A stretch of DNA of 64,000 bases, from assembly GCA_027924585.1 (NCBI GenBank), contig BSBM01000106.1:39695501-39759500 (forward strand). Reading direction: 5' to 3'. How positions within the stretch are numbered: position 1 is the first letter of the stretch; each line of letters opens with the position of its first letter. The stretch comes from Larix kaempferi. Taxonomy: Eukaryota > Streptophyta > Pinopsida > Pinales > Pinaceae. Under the pieces are notes generated by a model. The model saw only the letters and a list, made by a program, of their open reading frames with translations. It had not been told where the DNA came from and did no database searches. The position numbers and the translations under genes were made by a program. Positions 1 through 13,460 of this stretch are shown one piece after another.

Positions 1-768
1 TGTCATTTATTCAATATTTTAAATTTAAATATGTGTGCACGCGCTCGCACGCACACTTATGTTTCTAATGAATGTTATATGTGAATCGGAGATAGGATAC
101 AAGAGAAGCAATACGAGTAGCAACAACGATCCTACTTGTACAATGTTTTACAGGAGTGGTAGACCTACACGAGGGAGAGAGATTTGTTCCCTCACCCTAT
201 TAAAGCACACACTCGAGCCTTCTTATGAAATGTTGTCCTTCTCAATTTTCATGAGAGGATACATCCCTAAGGGAGAACTCACAATTACTTGGGCTATTGA
301 GCTATCATTGGGATAAGCATAGGCATGAATTTAGGTTCAATCCGCATATGTGGTTGCAGCCCACAGAGGAGGAAATCTACTTCATTATTGGGATATACAA
401 CAGAGGTAAGAATTTTCCCCATTACCTCGATGTCCTTCCTGGAATTGTAACAAATAGTCAACTCACATACATTCATATATATGCCAGTGAGGATGCCACA
501 ACCCCTATTGACCTATACGTAGTTGGTTTTTGGTTGCAGATAGTTTCATTTGGTGTAGAGGAGGTTAGGTGCCTCTCATTTTTGGTCATGACATTGACCC
601 AATACATGTCTGATGGGAAACACTTTAGTTTACCCCTATTATGTTATGAATATTATTTATTGTATCTAGACCTACATTAATTGGATGGTCTGTAATTTTC
701 CATGACCCCTCAGCATTCTCCATGACACTCAAGCATTGGTGTCAAATTCTCGTTAGAGAGCTACTTCA
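1..768 (+). mobile_element. Degenerate internal region of an LTR retrotransposon
   Basis: This segment lies upstream of the ORF at 769-2373 and the LTR at 2411-4442, so it is internal sequence of the same element, whose 5' part is outside the window. Short open frames occur at 35-316 and 297-680. The second (127 codons) has acidic and aromatic stretches but no motif I recognise, and I see no reverse transcriptase, integrase or protease signature. It may be a decayed gag-like or accessory region. The assignment rests on position only. Confidence 0.45.
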
Positions 769-2373
769 TTGGAGGAAACATCCTTCCTTGAAGACATGGA
801 GAAGATTCAAAGAGCAATGTGCCACATCAAAGGTAATTTCATGTCTTTGCTTTTTGATAGAAACCATTTGTTTGAGCTTAATGAATTGTTACATGATGCA
901 TACTTGAAAAATAATGAGGATATTCATAAGCTCACAATTCAAAATAAGCAATTTCTTGAAAAGTTGCAAGATACTTGTTTTTCCTCCTATGTTTCAAATT
1001 GTCAAATGGTAGATTGTTTGGAGGATTCTCAAGACATGGTGGATCATGAGAAATGTGGGAATTTGAATATGATTAATGTGTTTGAAGATGAACTTGAAGA
1101 TATCCAAACACTTGATGTGGTGGAAGAGGAACTTGAATTGTCTCTTGATGAAGGTTATGCAATTTTTAAAGAAGAGCATGATTCCTCTACATTGGAACTA
1201 ATCTATGACAAAGGTTTCCCACTTTTGAAGGGGCTGCATGATACTACCCACATGGATCCTTCCCATGATGAAACTTTTGCACTTTTTGATCATTTGGGTC
1301 AGTTAGTTCATTCTCCTACATCCTACAATTCCATGTTTTGCAGTATTAGTCCCAATGAAGTATGGGTGAAAGGGTTATTTTTTATGGTGCCACATGAGGA
1401 GTATGGAACTCCTAGATTTACCTTTTATGATGACATGGTTGGAGCACATTCTTATTCACATTTGCAGCAACATTATTTGTCACTTTATGATGATGCAAAT
1501 CTACATGGATGCACCTATGATATGCATTTGAGTCACTTGAAGACTCATGGTTTTTCTTGCTCAACACTTGATTCATTTGATGTTGGAGGAACTTCATCCA
1601 ACACTTGGGAGAATAGATTTATGATTGGAGAACATTTTTGTTGGCAGCCACATACTTTGTTATATTTTTATGATTCTCACATTCATGGATATATGGGTGA
1701 GACTTCTTTGAGTCATTTGAAGTCTCCTTGTTTTTTCTGCTCATTATTTGGTTCAGATTTTAGTGGAGATTCTTCATTCACTTCTTGGATGAAAGAATAC
1801 ATGGCTGAATATTTTGATGCATATCACATCCTTTTGGAGCAGCATTATAGGACATGGGATCCTCACCTATGTCATTGGAGCAGATTTGATTGGTCACTTG
1901 AAGTTTGTATGCACTTGGAAAATGGTGGTCTACTTGCTTGGAGGTATAAGCACTTTGGTGACTCTTTGATGAAGCATATCCTTGATGTACATTTTCATTA
2001 TGTTGTTATGTACTTTGATGATATATATTTGGTACTCATGATGTTTGGAAGAATGCATACAAGAAAATGGGATCCAGGAATCCTCTTATCTAATGGCGTG
2101 GGTTGGAGAGAACTCTTAATTGTTGGGGTGCAATACAGGCAATGGGACCCTGAAATAATTTTTATCTCATTGGTCTCATTTGTTTTGGAGAAGCAAGCAG
2201 TATGGGAGATGGATTCCCCACTTAATAAAGTGATTTTAATCAGAGTAGTGCAGCAGCAAGCATGGTGGTTCCTCTCTAAAATCTTCATGGAACTCAAAGA
2301 CTCAAGGTTGGGCGATTCAATGGCAACTTCAAAGAATTATACAGAAAGCAAGTTCTTCAACACCCATGTTTAA
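769..2373 (+). CDS. Retrotransposon-internal ORF of unknown function, 534 aa
   Basis: This is an uninterrupted 534-codon frame ending 37 bases before the LTR that begins at 2411, so it is the last gene of the retrotransposon. The first ~60 residues are helix-like and charged; residues ~90-140 are rich in Asp and Glu. Two diverged ~55-residue repeats follow (around 245-300 and 300-350), each with an SHLK motif and a Cys-rich end. Further on, a WDP motif recurs three times (HYRTWDP, TRKWDP, YRQWDP). No gag, protease, RT, RNase H or integrase motif is visible, and there is no clear signal peptide or membrane span. Its length without stops suggests recent selection or youth. Function unknown; an accessory or env-position ORF is the obvious guess from location. 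Confidence 0.55.
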   Translation: MEETSFLEDMEKIQRAMCHIKGNFMSLLFDRNHLFELNELLHDAYLKNNEDIHKLTIQNKQFLEKLQDTCFSSYVSNCQMVDCLEDSQDMVDHEKCGNLNMINVFEDELEDIQTLDVVEEELELSLDEGYAIFKEEHDSSTLELIYDKGFPLLKGLHDTTHMDPSHDETFALFDHLGQLVHSPTSYNSMFCSISPNEVWVKGLFFMVPHEEYGTPRFTFYDDMVGAHSYSHLQQHYLSLYDDANLHGCTYDMHLSHLKTHGFSCSTLDSFDVGGTSSNTWENRFMIGEHFCWQPHTLLYFYDSHIHGYMGETSLSHLKSPCFFCSLFGSDFSGDSSFTSWMKEYMAEYFDAYHILLEQHYRTWDPHLCHWSRFDWSLEVCMHLENGGLLAWRYKHFGDSLMKHILDVHFHYVVMYFDDIYLVLMMFGRMHTRKWDPGILLSNGVGWRELLIVGVQYRQWDPEIIFISLVSFVLEKQAVWEMDSPLNKVILIRVVQQQAWWFLSKIFMELKDSRLGDSMATSKNYTESKFFNTHV

Positions 2374-2394
2374 AATTGCTTGAGGACAAGCAAT

Positions 2395-2410
2395 ATTGGG
2401 AAGGGAGGAT
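2395..2410 (+). other. Polypurine tract of LTR retrotransposon
   Basis: A purine-rich run containing GGGAAGGGAGGA sits immediately before the TG that opens the LTR. This is where plus-strand priming occurs in LTR retroelements. It follows a GAGGACAAG motif of the kind often found just after the last retrotransposon gene. Confidence 0.65.
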
Positions 2411-4442
2411 TGATAATGTCCCAAATTTGGCATTGGGTCACAATGGCCTAATCACATTGTCCCTATTTAGTAGAGTTTGTCAAATTGATGCTAAAGTTCA
2501 AATAATTGCCAAGGAAGAAAATTACTAGTTTCCTAGGTTTGGGGTGGAAGCTTTGGGATTTGGAATAATGGGGATAATAAATGATGTTTGAACATTAGAA
2601 TAGAATAAATATTTAATAAAGGACCTAAATAAATATATACAAGTGAAAATCAAAGTGGCATTTGATCATGAAGACACATGGAGGAAGTGGGACCCACATA
2701 TGGCTAGATTTCCCCACTACACTTGGCATCATTCTCTCACCAATTCGAATTCAAGGTGAATGGTAACATACTTGGGGGAGTCCAAAAGGTATTATTCAAG
2801 GCATGAGTCATCCAAGGTCGAAATATAGAGGAAGAGTAACTCCCATGGAAGAGGAAGAGGCAATTTGGAGCTAGTGAGACACTTGGGCTAGATTCCCTAG
2901 CTCTATGACAACAATGATGAAGATGCTATGACACCTATGACACAAATCAGGCCTGAAGGCTGACATATGACATATATGACATGTTAAGGCTAAAAATAGA
3001 CTCCAAGAGGGTGCTCAAGGGTGTTAGGGCAGCTAAGATGCTTCCACATGTGAATTGGTGGAAGTGGGAGACTAGGAATTGTTGTACAAGTGGCGTTCTT
3101 TGGAATCTCTTCCCAACTTGAGTTGGCATGAGTCTCTTGGAAGGAATTCGACCCATGGAGGACATTAGAACTTTATAAATGTCAATAACAAAGAATGAAA
3201 CCAGCTTTTGATCATTTGTAGAATTTGCAATTTCATTTGTGAAGAGGGAGAGCTAGTGGATGACTAGTTTCTTACCTTAGCCAATTTCAAGGGTGAAAGA
3301 TTCCCATCCAAGTTGGTAATTGGAAAGGCCATTCAGACCTTTCATTTGGAGCTTTAATGGAGTCTTTATTTGCATGTGTAAGCTACAAGGCAGCTCATGG
3401 TTTCTTCTATTGCATTTCACTCCTTCAACCATTTCCAGTTTTGATGGCATATTCTTGATCCTTGAGGGAGGGCATTTTTGGTGAGCTATTGTACTCCTTG
3501 GGGAAGCTTTTAATGCCCCATTTATTTTGTAATATGAAGTAAATACTCTGTTCTTCATCTCCATAAATTTTCAGGTCGAAATTCCAAGTAGAAATGTATA
3601 AATCTCAATTTTAATGAAAGAACAGTGTCATTTCCCCACTACCTTGTTGTGAATCAATGTAATTATGATGATTTCGAATGAATGGATGATTCTCTAATAT
3701 ATTTTTGATCAATATACTGCCATGGATGTATTCTTCTACAAGTTTCATGTATTGTACTTTAGCATTTGAAGCATTTTTACTCAGTTTAGTTGTATTGGGA
3801 GGTGAAATAGTGCCATTTCCCCAAGGGTCGAATTGGGGATTTTTGCAGTTGAATGGGAGAGGGTGAGAACAGTTGTAATAATCCATTAATGGTGCATATG
3901 AGACTTTAATAACATACTTAACACATTACATACCTCTGTTCATAAATTTGAGTGGGTTTGGAGGCATTTGGGAAGCCATTTTCAGTACTTACCCCGGGGG
4001 GATTTGAACCCCAAATTACTAGTAAAATTGCATAATTGGTCCAACATCTTAAGAGAGTTTGCAGAGGTCTTTTGGTGGCCATATGTCATCCATAAACATC
4101 ATATTCAAGTTCTAATATCATTCATACACCTTCCTTGAATATTTGAATGCATTTGGAGTCAATTTGAGACCTAGAGACCAATACTAGTCAAAGGAAAATC
4201 ACTAGTAAAGTTACCTACATTGATCAGAATTGAAAGAGGATTTGCAGAAGTATTTTAAAGGTCCAAAGGCATCCCTGAAACACATATTTATGTTCTAATA
4301 TCATTCATATACCTTCTCAGAATATTTGGGATCATTTGGGGCAAATTTGGGACCTAGAGATCAAAACTAGTCAAAGGTCGAACTAGGGAAAAAAAAGTGG
4401 AAAATTGCAATTTTAATAAAATTCCTAATAAGGGACATTACA
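2411..4442 (+). repeat. 3' LTR of retrotransposon (about 2.03 kb)
   Basis: It starts TGATAATGTCCC and ends GGGACATTACA, giving TG...CA ends with imperfect terminal inversion. It follows a polypurine tract and a long ORF, as a 3' LTR should. The 5' LTR and the left target duplication lie outside the window, so the right end is inferred from the inverted terminal sequence alone. Short minus-strand frames inside (3277-3564, 3611-3886) look like chance. Confidence 0.75.
3988..4016 (-). other. tRNA T-arm-like hairpin / B-box-like motif inside the LTR
   Basis: On the minus strand GGGGTTCAAATCCCC forms a T-arm-like stem-loop and matches the RNA polymerase III B box (GGTTCRANNCC). No convincing A box or full cloverleaf is visible upstream on that strand. 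It may be the remnant of a tRNA-derived SINE or chance. Confidence 0.25.
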
Positions 4443-4649
4443 CAATACCTACACGCTCGACCCAAGGAATTATTTCATTCACTGCTACATAGTCCCTTAG
4501 GCCATACCTTCCCTTCTAGTGCTTTTCAGGGTGTGCACAGAAAAGTACCCAAAGCCCTTTGATTTTTGGTTAGGTTGCACTCTTCGCTAGGTTTATCAAG
4601 TCAATTCTAATTCTCTTCCACTCCTAGTTCTTACTCACAAGTTCAATCC
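4443..4649. other. Anonymous spacer
   Basis: Short flank between the LTR end and the tandem duplication. I see no coding or structural signal. Confidence 0.5.
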
Positions 4650-5163
4650 AAAACAAGGATGCACATAACAATAATACATAATTTTTGGGCATGAGAAAAA
4701 TGTTTTAACTATGGGATACACAAAACATGGTTTCCATGGGTGTTCCAAAACCATGGGCACATCAAAACGAGTTGTGAGAGGGAAAATCGAGCACGGGGAG
4801 AAAAAAGAAATTTTTCACGGGTATTTGAGCATTCAAATGGCCAAAAATGGCCTCTATGAAACCCCAATTCAAATTCCCTTTCCTCCCTGTTGTTCTACCA
4901 CCCACCAAAACAAGGATGCACATAACAATAATACATAATTTTGGGGCATGAGAAAAATGTTTTAACTATGGGATACACAAAACATGGTTTCCATGGGTGT
5001 TCCAAAACCATGGGCACATCAAAACGAGTTGTGAGAGGGAAAATCGAGCACGGGGAGAAAAAATGAATTTTCCACGGGTATTTGAGCATTCAAATGGCCA
5101 AAAATGGCCTCTATGAAACCCCAATTCAAATTCCCTTTCCTCCCTGTTGTTCTACCACCCAAA
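4650..5163 (+). repeat. Two-copy tandem duplication, 257-bp unit
   Basis: Units 4650-4906 and 4907-5163 are nearly identical. Each contains the AACAAGGATGC start, an ACAAAACATGG / CCATGGGTGTTCC block and a TTCTACCACCC end at a constant 257-base offset. The short frames inside (4711-4938 plus, 4895-5089 minus) are by-products of the repeat. Confidence 0.9.
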
Positions 5164-7500
5164 AATGACCTTTTCCCAACTAGTAATCAAGGAAACACGA
5201 GAAAAATGTGGAGGGAAAATGCCCCACAAGCTAGAACTGTGTGAGAGAGCCAAACTGGTTGATGAATAATGGCTTGGGGAGCAATTTTGTGGTTCGTTTC
5301 TTTCCCAGGAAGAAAAAACATGAATTTCAAAATTGATCGCTTTCCCATACATGAAATTGGGCAGCCATACCTCTCCATTCCCCAAAGCATTAACTACCTC
5401 AACCAGCTCTTGGAAGAATTAAATGATTGGGTGCAGAAGTCAAAATGGGTAGTTAATGGTTTATGGGTTCTCTCATCTAAACTTGTATTAACACTATTGG
5501 CTCAAGGGTTTGAATATTTTCCCTCCCTATTCCTTGTAAAAATCATGCCCCCATACTCTTGTTGCATTGCATATCTAGTTGTGGATATTTTATTAAAATA
5601 CATATTTACATGATATTTGTAATTTCCATTGTGACAGGATATCATGTGATCCATAGGAATCGATTTTTAATTTCTGATATATAAAACACTAAATCGATGA
5701 TGGGGCCTTGGCCTTGAGTTCCTCACCACGATTTTTATAACGATATTACATTAGTTACAATTTTAATGCAACGGGGTCAAAATCAAGATATTACATCGGG
5801 GTCATGGTTCCTACAGAACAAGGGAAAACTTAAACTTATGAAACTTAGTCACACAATAAAAAATTTGGAAAAATCAAAAAGGAAATTAAAGGAGCTCTAA
5901 CCCTAACTAAATGCTAGGTGGCACCTCCCTAGAAAAGATAAAGACGATTTATGTAAATAAAAGGAAAATGAGATATAAAAACACAAGTTTTTCCAAAGGA
6001 GACTATTATTATTCTCTTTTTCATTCTCAACCACCATCAATTGGAAAAAGATGAAATGAGACCCAAAAGACCCAAGAAGACAAGAAAAAATGTTAGAAAT
6101 ATGTGATAGTTTTTGTATTTGTGAGTTGCATATGACCTTTTTGTTTCAAGTGTAGTCTGGTTATTTTAATTATTTATTTATTGGAGCACTGGAATTGTGA
6201 TAAGCACCATATGTGCTATGACATGAGTTTACTATCTCTATACCTAAATTTAGGAGTACTACTGGTATAGTTGGAACCATTAAAAGGCTAATTGTTTAGT
6301 ACTTGAAAATTGGATAGAAGAGACATGTAATCCCTAAATTTAGTATCTGGAGTGACAGGGAGGTGCAACGAAGAAATTTTTATTGGGTGTATATTATATC
6401 CTAAGACTGAGTATGAAAACTAAAAACCCTAAAGTTCTAGCTCCAGAGGAACCATGACTTATCTTGGGGAGATTGACAACGAACTAAGAGATTAAGAATC
6501 TATGCTAATATATGGTTGGGTGGTTCAAGGCACTGTCCAACGTATTTTTCAGAAGAAACTACATATAAGTACTTTTGTTTATGTAATTTTCATTGTTTAT
6601 TAAAAGTTGTGATTTGGTTAGTGTTATAATCCAAGCATGGACTCGTTATGTTTCTAGAATAATTACAGTTATTTATGTTAGTTAACTGTTAAATTTTAAT
6701 TGCAAATATTCTGGTAATAACCAAAAGTACATATTAATAAATTTATGATTTCTTGTTATGGAAATTAATTTCTATGGTAGCAGAATATTTTCTAGAGTAT
6801 TATACAGAGTCAACATGCTATCCAATAGACCCGAAAACTATTTTATTTGAAGATAAAATTGTGTTTATTTACTGTTATTGTAAAATACAAGTAAACAAAA
6901 AATTATAGATTATAAATAGAGCATATATATATAATATTGTTTATTGAGAAGTCTTCTGGTTATAAAGGAGTTTAAAACTAGTAGAAAGAAACATTTTATA
7001 TTTTATTAATAGTACACAATAAGAAGGCTAAGCACTATATTTATACATCAAAGAAAGTACATGACAAATATTTGGACCAAAGAACAAATGAATGAACAAT
7101 TCAATAGCATAAATAAGTTACATGTACACCTGCAGAAGAATTAATTAATGATGTACATAAATAAGTGAATGGCGGATCTATTCCATAAAGACTCCAAGCT
7201 AACTAGCCTAAGAGTTATCTTAACTACTGCATAAAGGACTAGCTTGCTTTATAAATCTGAGTAAGAAGATTTTTTTTAATAAGCCCCGAACAAACCAAAA
7301 TATGGTACTATGGTCAATATCAAAGAAATAGTGCACAACTCAAGACCACCTCTTTGAATGATGGGATAGGGAAATTAAAACAATTAAGTATTCATGTGTT
7401 GAGTTATTATGTTATACAAAAGTCGTGCTCAGGTCGAAATGACCCAATGCATGCAATATTTTTTTTAATAGGCAACATAATCAACCATATAAACAAGAGC
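5164..7500. other. Anonymous AT-rich DNA with an LTR relic
   Basis: No convincing gene. Around 5695-5794 the minus strand resembles the start of the solo LTR at 47420: it begins TGTAATAT..., shares TTTTGACCC, and has the AACTCAAGGCCAAGGCCCC block. This suggests an old truncated LTR copy in reverse orientation. Frames at 5269-5613 and 7354-7554 show no recognisable domain. Confidence 0.4.
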
Positions 7501-7510
7501 CACGAGGTGG

Positions 7511-7547
7511 CAATGTCCCCGACAAAAGTATATGATTGGGGACATAA
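7511..7547. repeat. Hairpin ATGTCCCC...GGGGACAT
   Basis: Inverted arms ATGTCCCC and GGGGACAT surround a short AT-rich loop. The same arm sequence recurs at 37160-37207 and 42328-42360 as the end of repeat units, which suggests a terminal hairpin of a mobile family. Confidence 0.5.
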
Positions 7548-7753
7548 CTTTTAATGATTTTACAAGGGATATAAGAAAATTGAAGAAAGGTGTTTGAGCA
7601 TTAGGAGTGTTAAAGATATAAGCATAAAGTATTTAAAGTGGGGAAAATATAGGTATTGTATAAATGAACGTACTGTTAAAGCCAAAGATGTGAAGTCACA
7701 TTGTTTTGACTAGTACATAAGAAAGTAATTTGTATTGCTTGCAAGGAACGATA

Positions 7754-8064
7754 GTTTCATTTGCTTAGATTGATCCATTTTAGCGAATCAGACTTCATTA
7801 CCAAAAGCTTAGTAGCAATTGAACAAAGAATTAGGAACAATGCAACAAATAGTGTTCTTAAATAGATTGCTACACTAAGCATAGTTTCAGTTGCTTAGAT
7901 TCATCCATGTCAGGTATATAGACATCATTATCTGAAGCTTATGCATAAGGAATTAGGAGCAATTCAGCAAATAGATTTATCAATTGGAGTGCTATAGTAA
8001 CTACAGTTTCAATAACTTATATTTATTCATGTTAGGCATGTAGACATCATTATCAGTAGCTGAA
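7754..8064 (+). repeat. Diverged tandem repeat, ~125-bp unit, 2.5 copies
   Basis: Units start GTTTCA at 7754, 7884 and 8005. Each carries a TTAGATT(G/C)ATCCAT-like block, then GACATCATTA and GCAATT(G/C)A(A/G)C variants. No coding potential. Confidence 0.65.
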
Positions 8065-11000
8065 ATATGTGATAAGTGAAATCTTTAGACATAAGTGATA
8101 TCACTTATGGGATTTTAGGCATATAGAAATTCATTTTCTTCTTGAGATGCTTTTGAGCTATGTTCATAATATGTCTTACCATAAATCTAAATAGAATTAG
8201 GTGGAGCATGAAGGCTTAGAGTGGGTTATAAGATAGGAAACAACTGCAATAGATACAACACAATTGGATTTCTATAACATAAACTAGTAGTAGAAGAAAT
8301 ATAAATAAATTGTACAAAGTGTCGGGCAATGTGTTTAATAATTGTTCCTATTGTGGATATAAAAAAATATGAAAGCGGAACATGAAGAGTGACAGATTGT
8401 ACAGTGGAAGATTGATTACAATAGTTTTAATATTGAATATTGATTGAGAAAGAAATAAAATTTCATGTAAATTGGTACTTGTATAGACAACTGTAAGACA
8501 CAAAATATTTTATGGAGGATTGTTTATTGCTTTAATAGATGTTGTGTCATTGGCAATAGTAGTATGTGATTATAAGTCATGAACGTTATCTTCCGCTATT
8601 GTTAATTCTTTAGTGGTTTCTATGTTGGAGCTTTTTTCTTTTTGCTTGACATTGTCAATGCCAAAATCATAATCATGTTGGAATTAGCATAAAATCTATG
8701 AATTTTTGTTGTTACTGAATAGAAGAAATCATCTCTGGCTAGAGTCTTATAAGGATTGCATTGTAATAATCAAAGTTGATTTCAATGGAGTGGTGATAGT
8801 TTAAAAAGTTTCTCTTTCTAAAACAAATAGAGGAGAAGATTTTAATTGACAAAGTCATTGGGTTTGGTTTTTGTGATTTTGGCAATGACCTATTGGAAAC
8901 ATGATTAAATTCATTTATTATCTGTAATGAGAATTTTTTTTTCTTATCTTTAGTTAATGCTTGTTGTAGATGTCCTGTAGATTTTATCAATTTTAAAATC
9001 TTAAATAGTTTCAAGTTTGTTAAAGTTTGAATGGGATATCAAATTATGTTCTTCATATGAGGTTCAATGATATTGGAACCATTCTCAAGCATTCTATGAC
9101 AATTAGAAGAGATTTTTATTGGCTTCATTGATCAAAATTCAAGAAAGCGAAAGGCTGAAACAATGGCACAAGTTATGTCATTTTGCCTTTAACCTAGCAT
9201 TGAAAAATGTTAATGAATTGTTCTTTAAGTGAAGTTTCCTAACCTGCTTATTTTATCATGGTATGGGTTGTTGTAGAGTATTGATAAGCATATGAGGTGC
9301 TAACATTTTGGCAGGTGATATTGTACAGTGTGGGATGTTCTTTCGCATGATAATATGCAAGGAAATTGACACTATCAAGGGATTAATATCAGAATTGATG
9401 TTGTTTTGTAATGACTTTAGTCAGGTTAAAATTTTGGAGTATGAAAATTTGGAATTGCATTGGAAAAGTTGCTATGAAATTGTTGATGACATTTTGTCCT
9501 TTTCAAATAGCAAAAAAGCAAGCTCGAAGGAAGGGAAAAGGAAGGAGACATTAAGAAGATCAAAGTAAATTAGAGAAGAAAAAAGAACCCAATTTTGTGA
9601 GAAGATGAACTATACAATGGAGAAAAAGAAACAAGGTTCCATCTTTTGACATAAAACTAGTGCAAGAGTCGGAATCCGGGAAAAAAAAAAGAGTGTTTGC
9701 AAAAAATGTGTTTGATAAATTTAGATGAGACTGTCATTTCAATACCTTAGAACATAACCAAAAAAAGGTGAATAACCAGTTCTAGTTATTGAAGAATGAC
9801 AAGTAATGGGGGAAAGAAGCTGGTATCATTGAAGAAGAACATGTAACAGGTGAAGCAAATGCTTATTTTGAAAAAAAGCATTAGTATCTATACATGATTC
9901 TGATGAAGAACATCAGAGATTGTTGAAGTAGAATAGATCCGTGTCAATGTAGAATCTGTTAAACTTGACCAAGGATTAAAACTGCTTAAGTGTTAGGATG
10001 ATTCTATGCTCTTTGTTTTTAAGCATGCATTATTTCTTTAATTTTTTTTTTTGACATTAAAAATGCAATGCTAATTTTTTTTTATCTTATTTTATTAGCA
10101 TTGGACAAAGAGGAAATTTTTTTACCTTGGGCTATTACAGTGTTTTATTTCTATCAATAATAATAGAGTCTTTAACAATTGCATAGAAGATTAAATATTT
10201 AAGAGATTTGCTACAACTCTTACATTGGCAGGTAGAAAAATGACTATTCTTTTATAATTGTGTCATCTTATGTATTCTTGGAAAAGAAAACATTTGCATT
10301 TGTCCTAGTAATATAAGCATCATTTTTCTAAAGTATAATAATAAAAATAATAATTCAGTCATTGTTTATATGCATATTTTACAAATAACAGAAAATGCTA
10401 CTATATTCATTTTAAAAAACCATTTCATTGAATATTTGTTGAAAAATGAATAAAATTCAAATCCAACAAGCATTGCATTTCAATAAATTTTAGCAACAAT
10501 TTTTGTTTTGATATGATTTCAATTCAGCTTAGTTTTTTTTCATTTTGGAGCTTCATGAAAAATCTAGCATGCTACCGTAGCTGTGTCAGAATTCTATATC
10601 ATTATAAGACAATCACCATAAGGACAATTGGTTGATGTGACAACCAAAAACTAAATTTCTAGGGAAATTCACTATGAGCTTCCTAATTTTTTAATGCATT
10701 CTTCTCTATAGACAATAGAAATGACAAAGAGATAATTGTCAATATCCTGATGTATGGCTTAAAAAAGAACAACCAACAAGATCAAAATGTATTTGTCATA
10801 TGTAGCATACTAAAAAAGCAATGGAAGAATTATTGTACCGTTGTATATTTAGTTGGAGGGATCATTGCACATGATTGAAAAGCAATGAAAGCATTTAAAA
10901 AATATCTGTGATATTGAGCTTTCTGAATATGAGAAATGTACAAGTATTAAATAGGCAGTGATAGATGTTTTCAACATTCAAAACCATTCAAATCAATCTA

Positions 11001-13460
11001 CTGCTCCTAAAACTTTACCATTATCTCGTTAGGCAATTTAAGTTTCAAAAGATGGGTATCCTCTAGCTTCTCTGATTGGAATTGTTGCAATAAAATTTTT
11101 CTATGCAACGGTTACAGTTATATGTTTACAGAAACATGAATTAGTAGTATTTTTATCAGCATTGGACACTTTCATTCTGGGTGTCCTGAATAGCAAATGC
11201 ACTTTGCACATGCTTATGCTTTATGCGTTTAATTGCCTACATCTCCAGCTCATAATAAATTCATATGCTAGAGAATAATACATGGACATCTATTGTTATT
11301 TCTTATGTTTTGCTTGGCATCTTTCTGGTGTGATCCCTTTGTGTGATCATTTTACCATAGAGAGTTATTCTCTCATGATCCAATTCTTGGTTGTGAGAGA
11401 TTCCAGTTGCATTAATATTGATTGAAGTTGGTAATGGTTCAGTGAGATTAACATCAATACAGATCCTGCTTAAGGCTTAATCTTCTCAATCCCATGAGCC
11501 AGAGGTCATTGCTAAGAACAAACTTGAAATTAATGTCAGAAAAGAATTCAAACTTAAGTTTAACAGATTAATTTAAGTTTAAGTTTAACAAACTAAATTA
11601 ATCTCAGAAAAATGCATTAAGTTAATTTATGTTTTGTTCTAATCAAATTGTATGAAGGATGATATTGGTAGAATGTATCAATTCAAAATTAAATTATAGA
11701 TTTTATAACATCATAGATTTTAACTTCTTCAAGAGAAGAATCTATTCCAATCATATTGTTTTGTACGACATCAACTGTCTTAGAAATATCAATACACATG
11801 GTCTTCGAAATGTTGGCCATGTTTCCTTCTATATACACTTCATTAGACAAAAGAAAATTTCAATAGCAATAGAAGTATCGAGAGATAAACAAATTCTTTT
11901 TCTTAGTTTCCAACTTAGTTAATTTGCTGAAGGAGGAAATATGATATATGATGCACATTCTTGCATGGCCTCTGAAATATATTCATGGGTTTAAAAATGG
12001 CCCGGTTAAAGGGAAAGAGCATATCCAGGCAGACTTAGAAGGCTGGAGAGCTAAAGGCGCAATTGGACAAGGTAAATTGGTTCAGTTCTCCCCAGGCAGG
12101 AGTGACTTGATCATGCTCTTAAGTAGGTAATTAAATTCATTGATAAGTAATCTCATCTAAAAACAATAGCATTATTTCTCCAACATATTCTTGTGTTCTA
12201 ACAAAGCACAAAAATTGGGTAAGATTCAGGAATTGTTGTTCAAATAGGTCATTTTAAATAAAACTGAGCATGGTGTCTTGAAACTCTTACATGATGACAA
12301 ATCACTAGAATCTATTGCGATTATGAAAATCAGATGTGACGGACTAGATTCAATAAAAGATACAAGCAAACGGAGACCAAAGGTTCACGTCGATATGGAA
12401 TACAGTTCTAGACCCATATTTTTATGTACCATTGTAGAATTGTCCAACATTAAAATATTTGATCCTCAGATGGCAGCTAGATCGGACCAACAATATGATA
12501 ATTGGTTGATGATGACGATTTGTCCCTGGTGAGGGAAGAAAATGGATTGAAAGACCAAGCAGAACACAATGAGCGTGGGATATGTACAATTGCATGCTAA
12601 TAGAACATTGTAATATAAACTAACATCAATAACCTTGACTTCTACTAAGAGTGTATTACCCTCAGTTCAATAGGGAATGAGAGCATGGTTGGATAAGGTC
12701 TAAAGGATCAATCGTCAAATGCAGTTAACATGGTGGGAGATGAAACAATCTCTGGAGAACCTAAATTTCTCCAACGTGAGGGAGTCATGGCTTATGATTC
12801 TCTACATTGAAATTAGTAAAGTGTGCATTAGACTAAATCAAGCATGCTTGTGACTAACGTAAAAGCTTTGCATTTGATTGGGAAACTATAAAAAAGCTCT
12901 AAAGCAGACATGGGTCATAGTTCCATAGCTAAATCCTCAACAATACTATTGTTGTGGGCAACCTTGGAATTAGGATTATGCATGGATCTTTGTAACACAC
13001 TCTTGGGAGAGAGAGGCATTGCATCTAAAATTGGTTTTCATATATGAAGGGAAAGCGATGACTAAGACATAGAAATTTCCTTGTTCTTAGAACCTGAGTC
13101 GAAAGCATCATAGTTGTGTGCCCTAGTTTCAAAATTTATTTCATATTCAGATATGAAAATGTTATTCAATCTGCATGGAATGGGAGCCTGAAGCTGTATC
13201 AATTTAATGCATGTTGAAAAATAAAATGCAAAGCGCATAAAATGGAGTAACAGACATCCAGCATAGATTGCACTGTCATTTTGCAAATGAAATGATTCCA
13301 ACCTACTTATATTTGACCAAAGAAGCAATGACATTAATGCAGTTCAAAATCACTAGCATATACACTACTGAGCTAAAAAATAGAAGCAAATGTCAGTATC
13401 ATTTAAAAAATGCAAGAGAATTTGTATTGATTTTTTCAAGAAAAAGTTCAATTTAAGTAA
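8065..13460. other. AT-rich intergenic DNA, no supported gene
   Basis: Many short frames but none with a known motif. The frame at 9308-9568 (86 codons, Lys/Ser-rich end), those at 11948-12130 and 12278-12532, and 11659-11922 are the longest and could be decayed exon fragments. 11948-12130 ends close to a GTAGGTAA donor-like sequence, but I cannot name a parent gene. Confidence 0.4.

Noticed and set aside
3988-4060. Possible tRNA gene on the minus strand
   Set aside because: Only a T-arm-like hairpin and B box are present; no acceptor stem, D arm or anticodon arm could be built.
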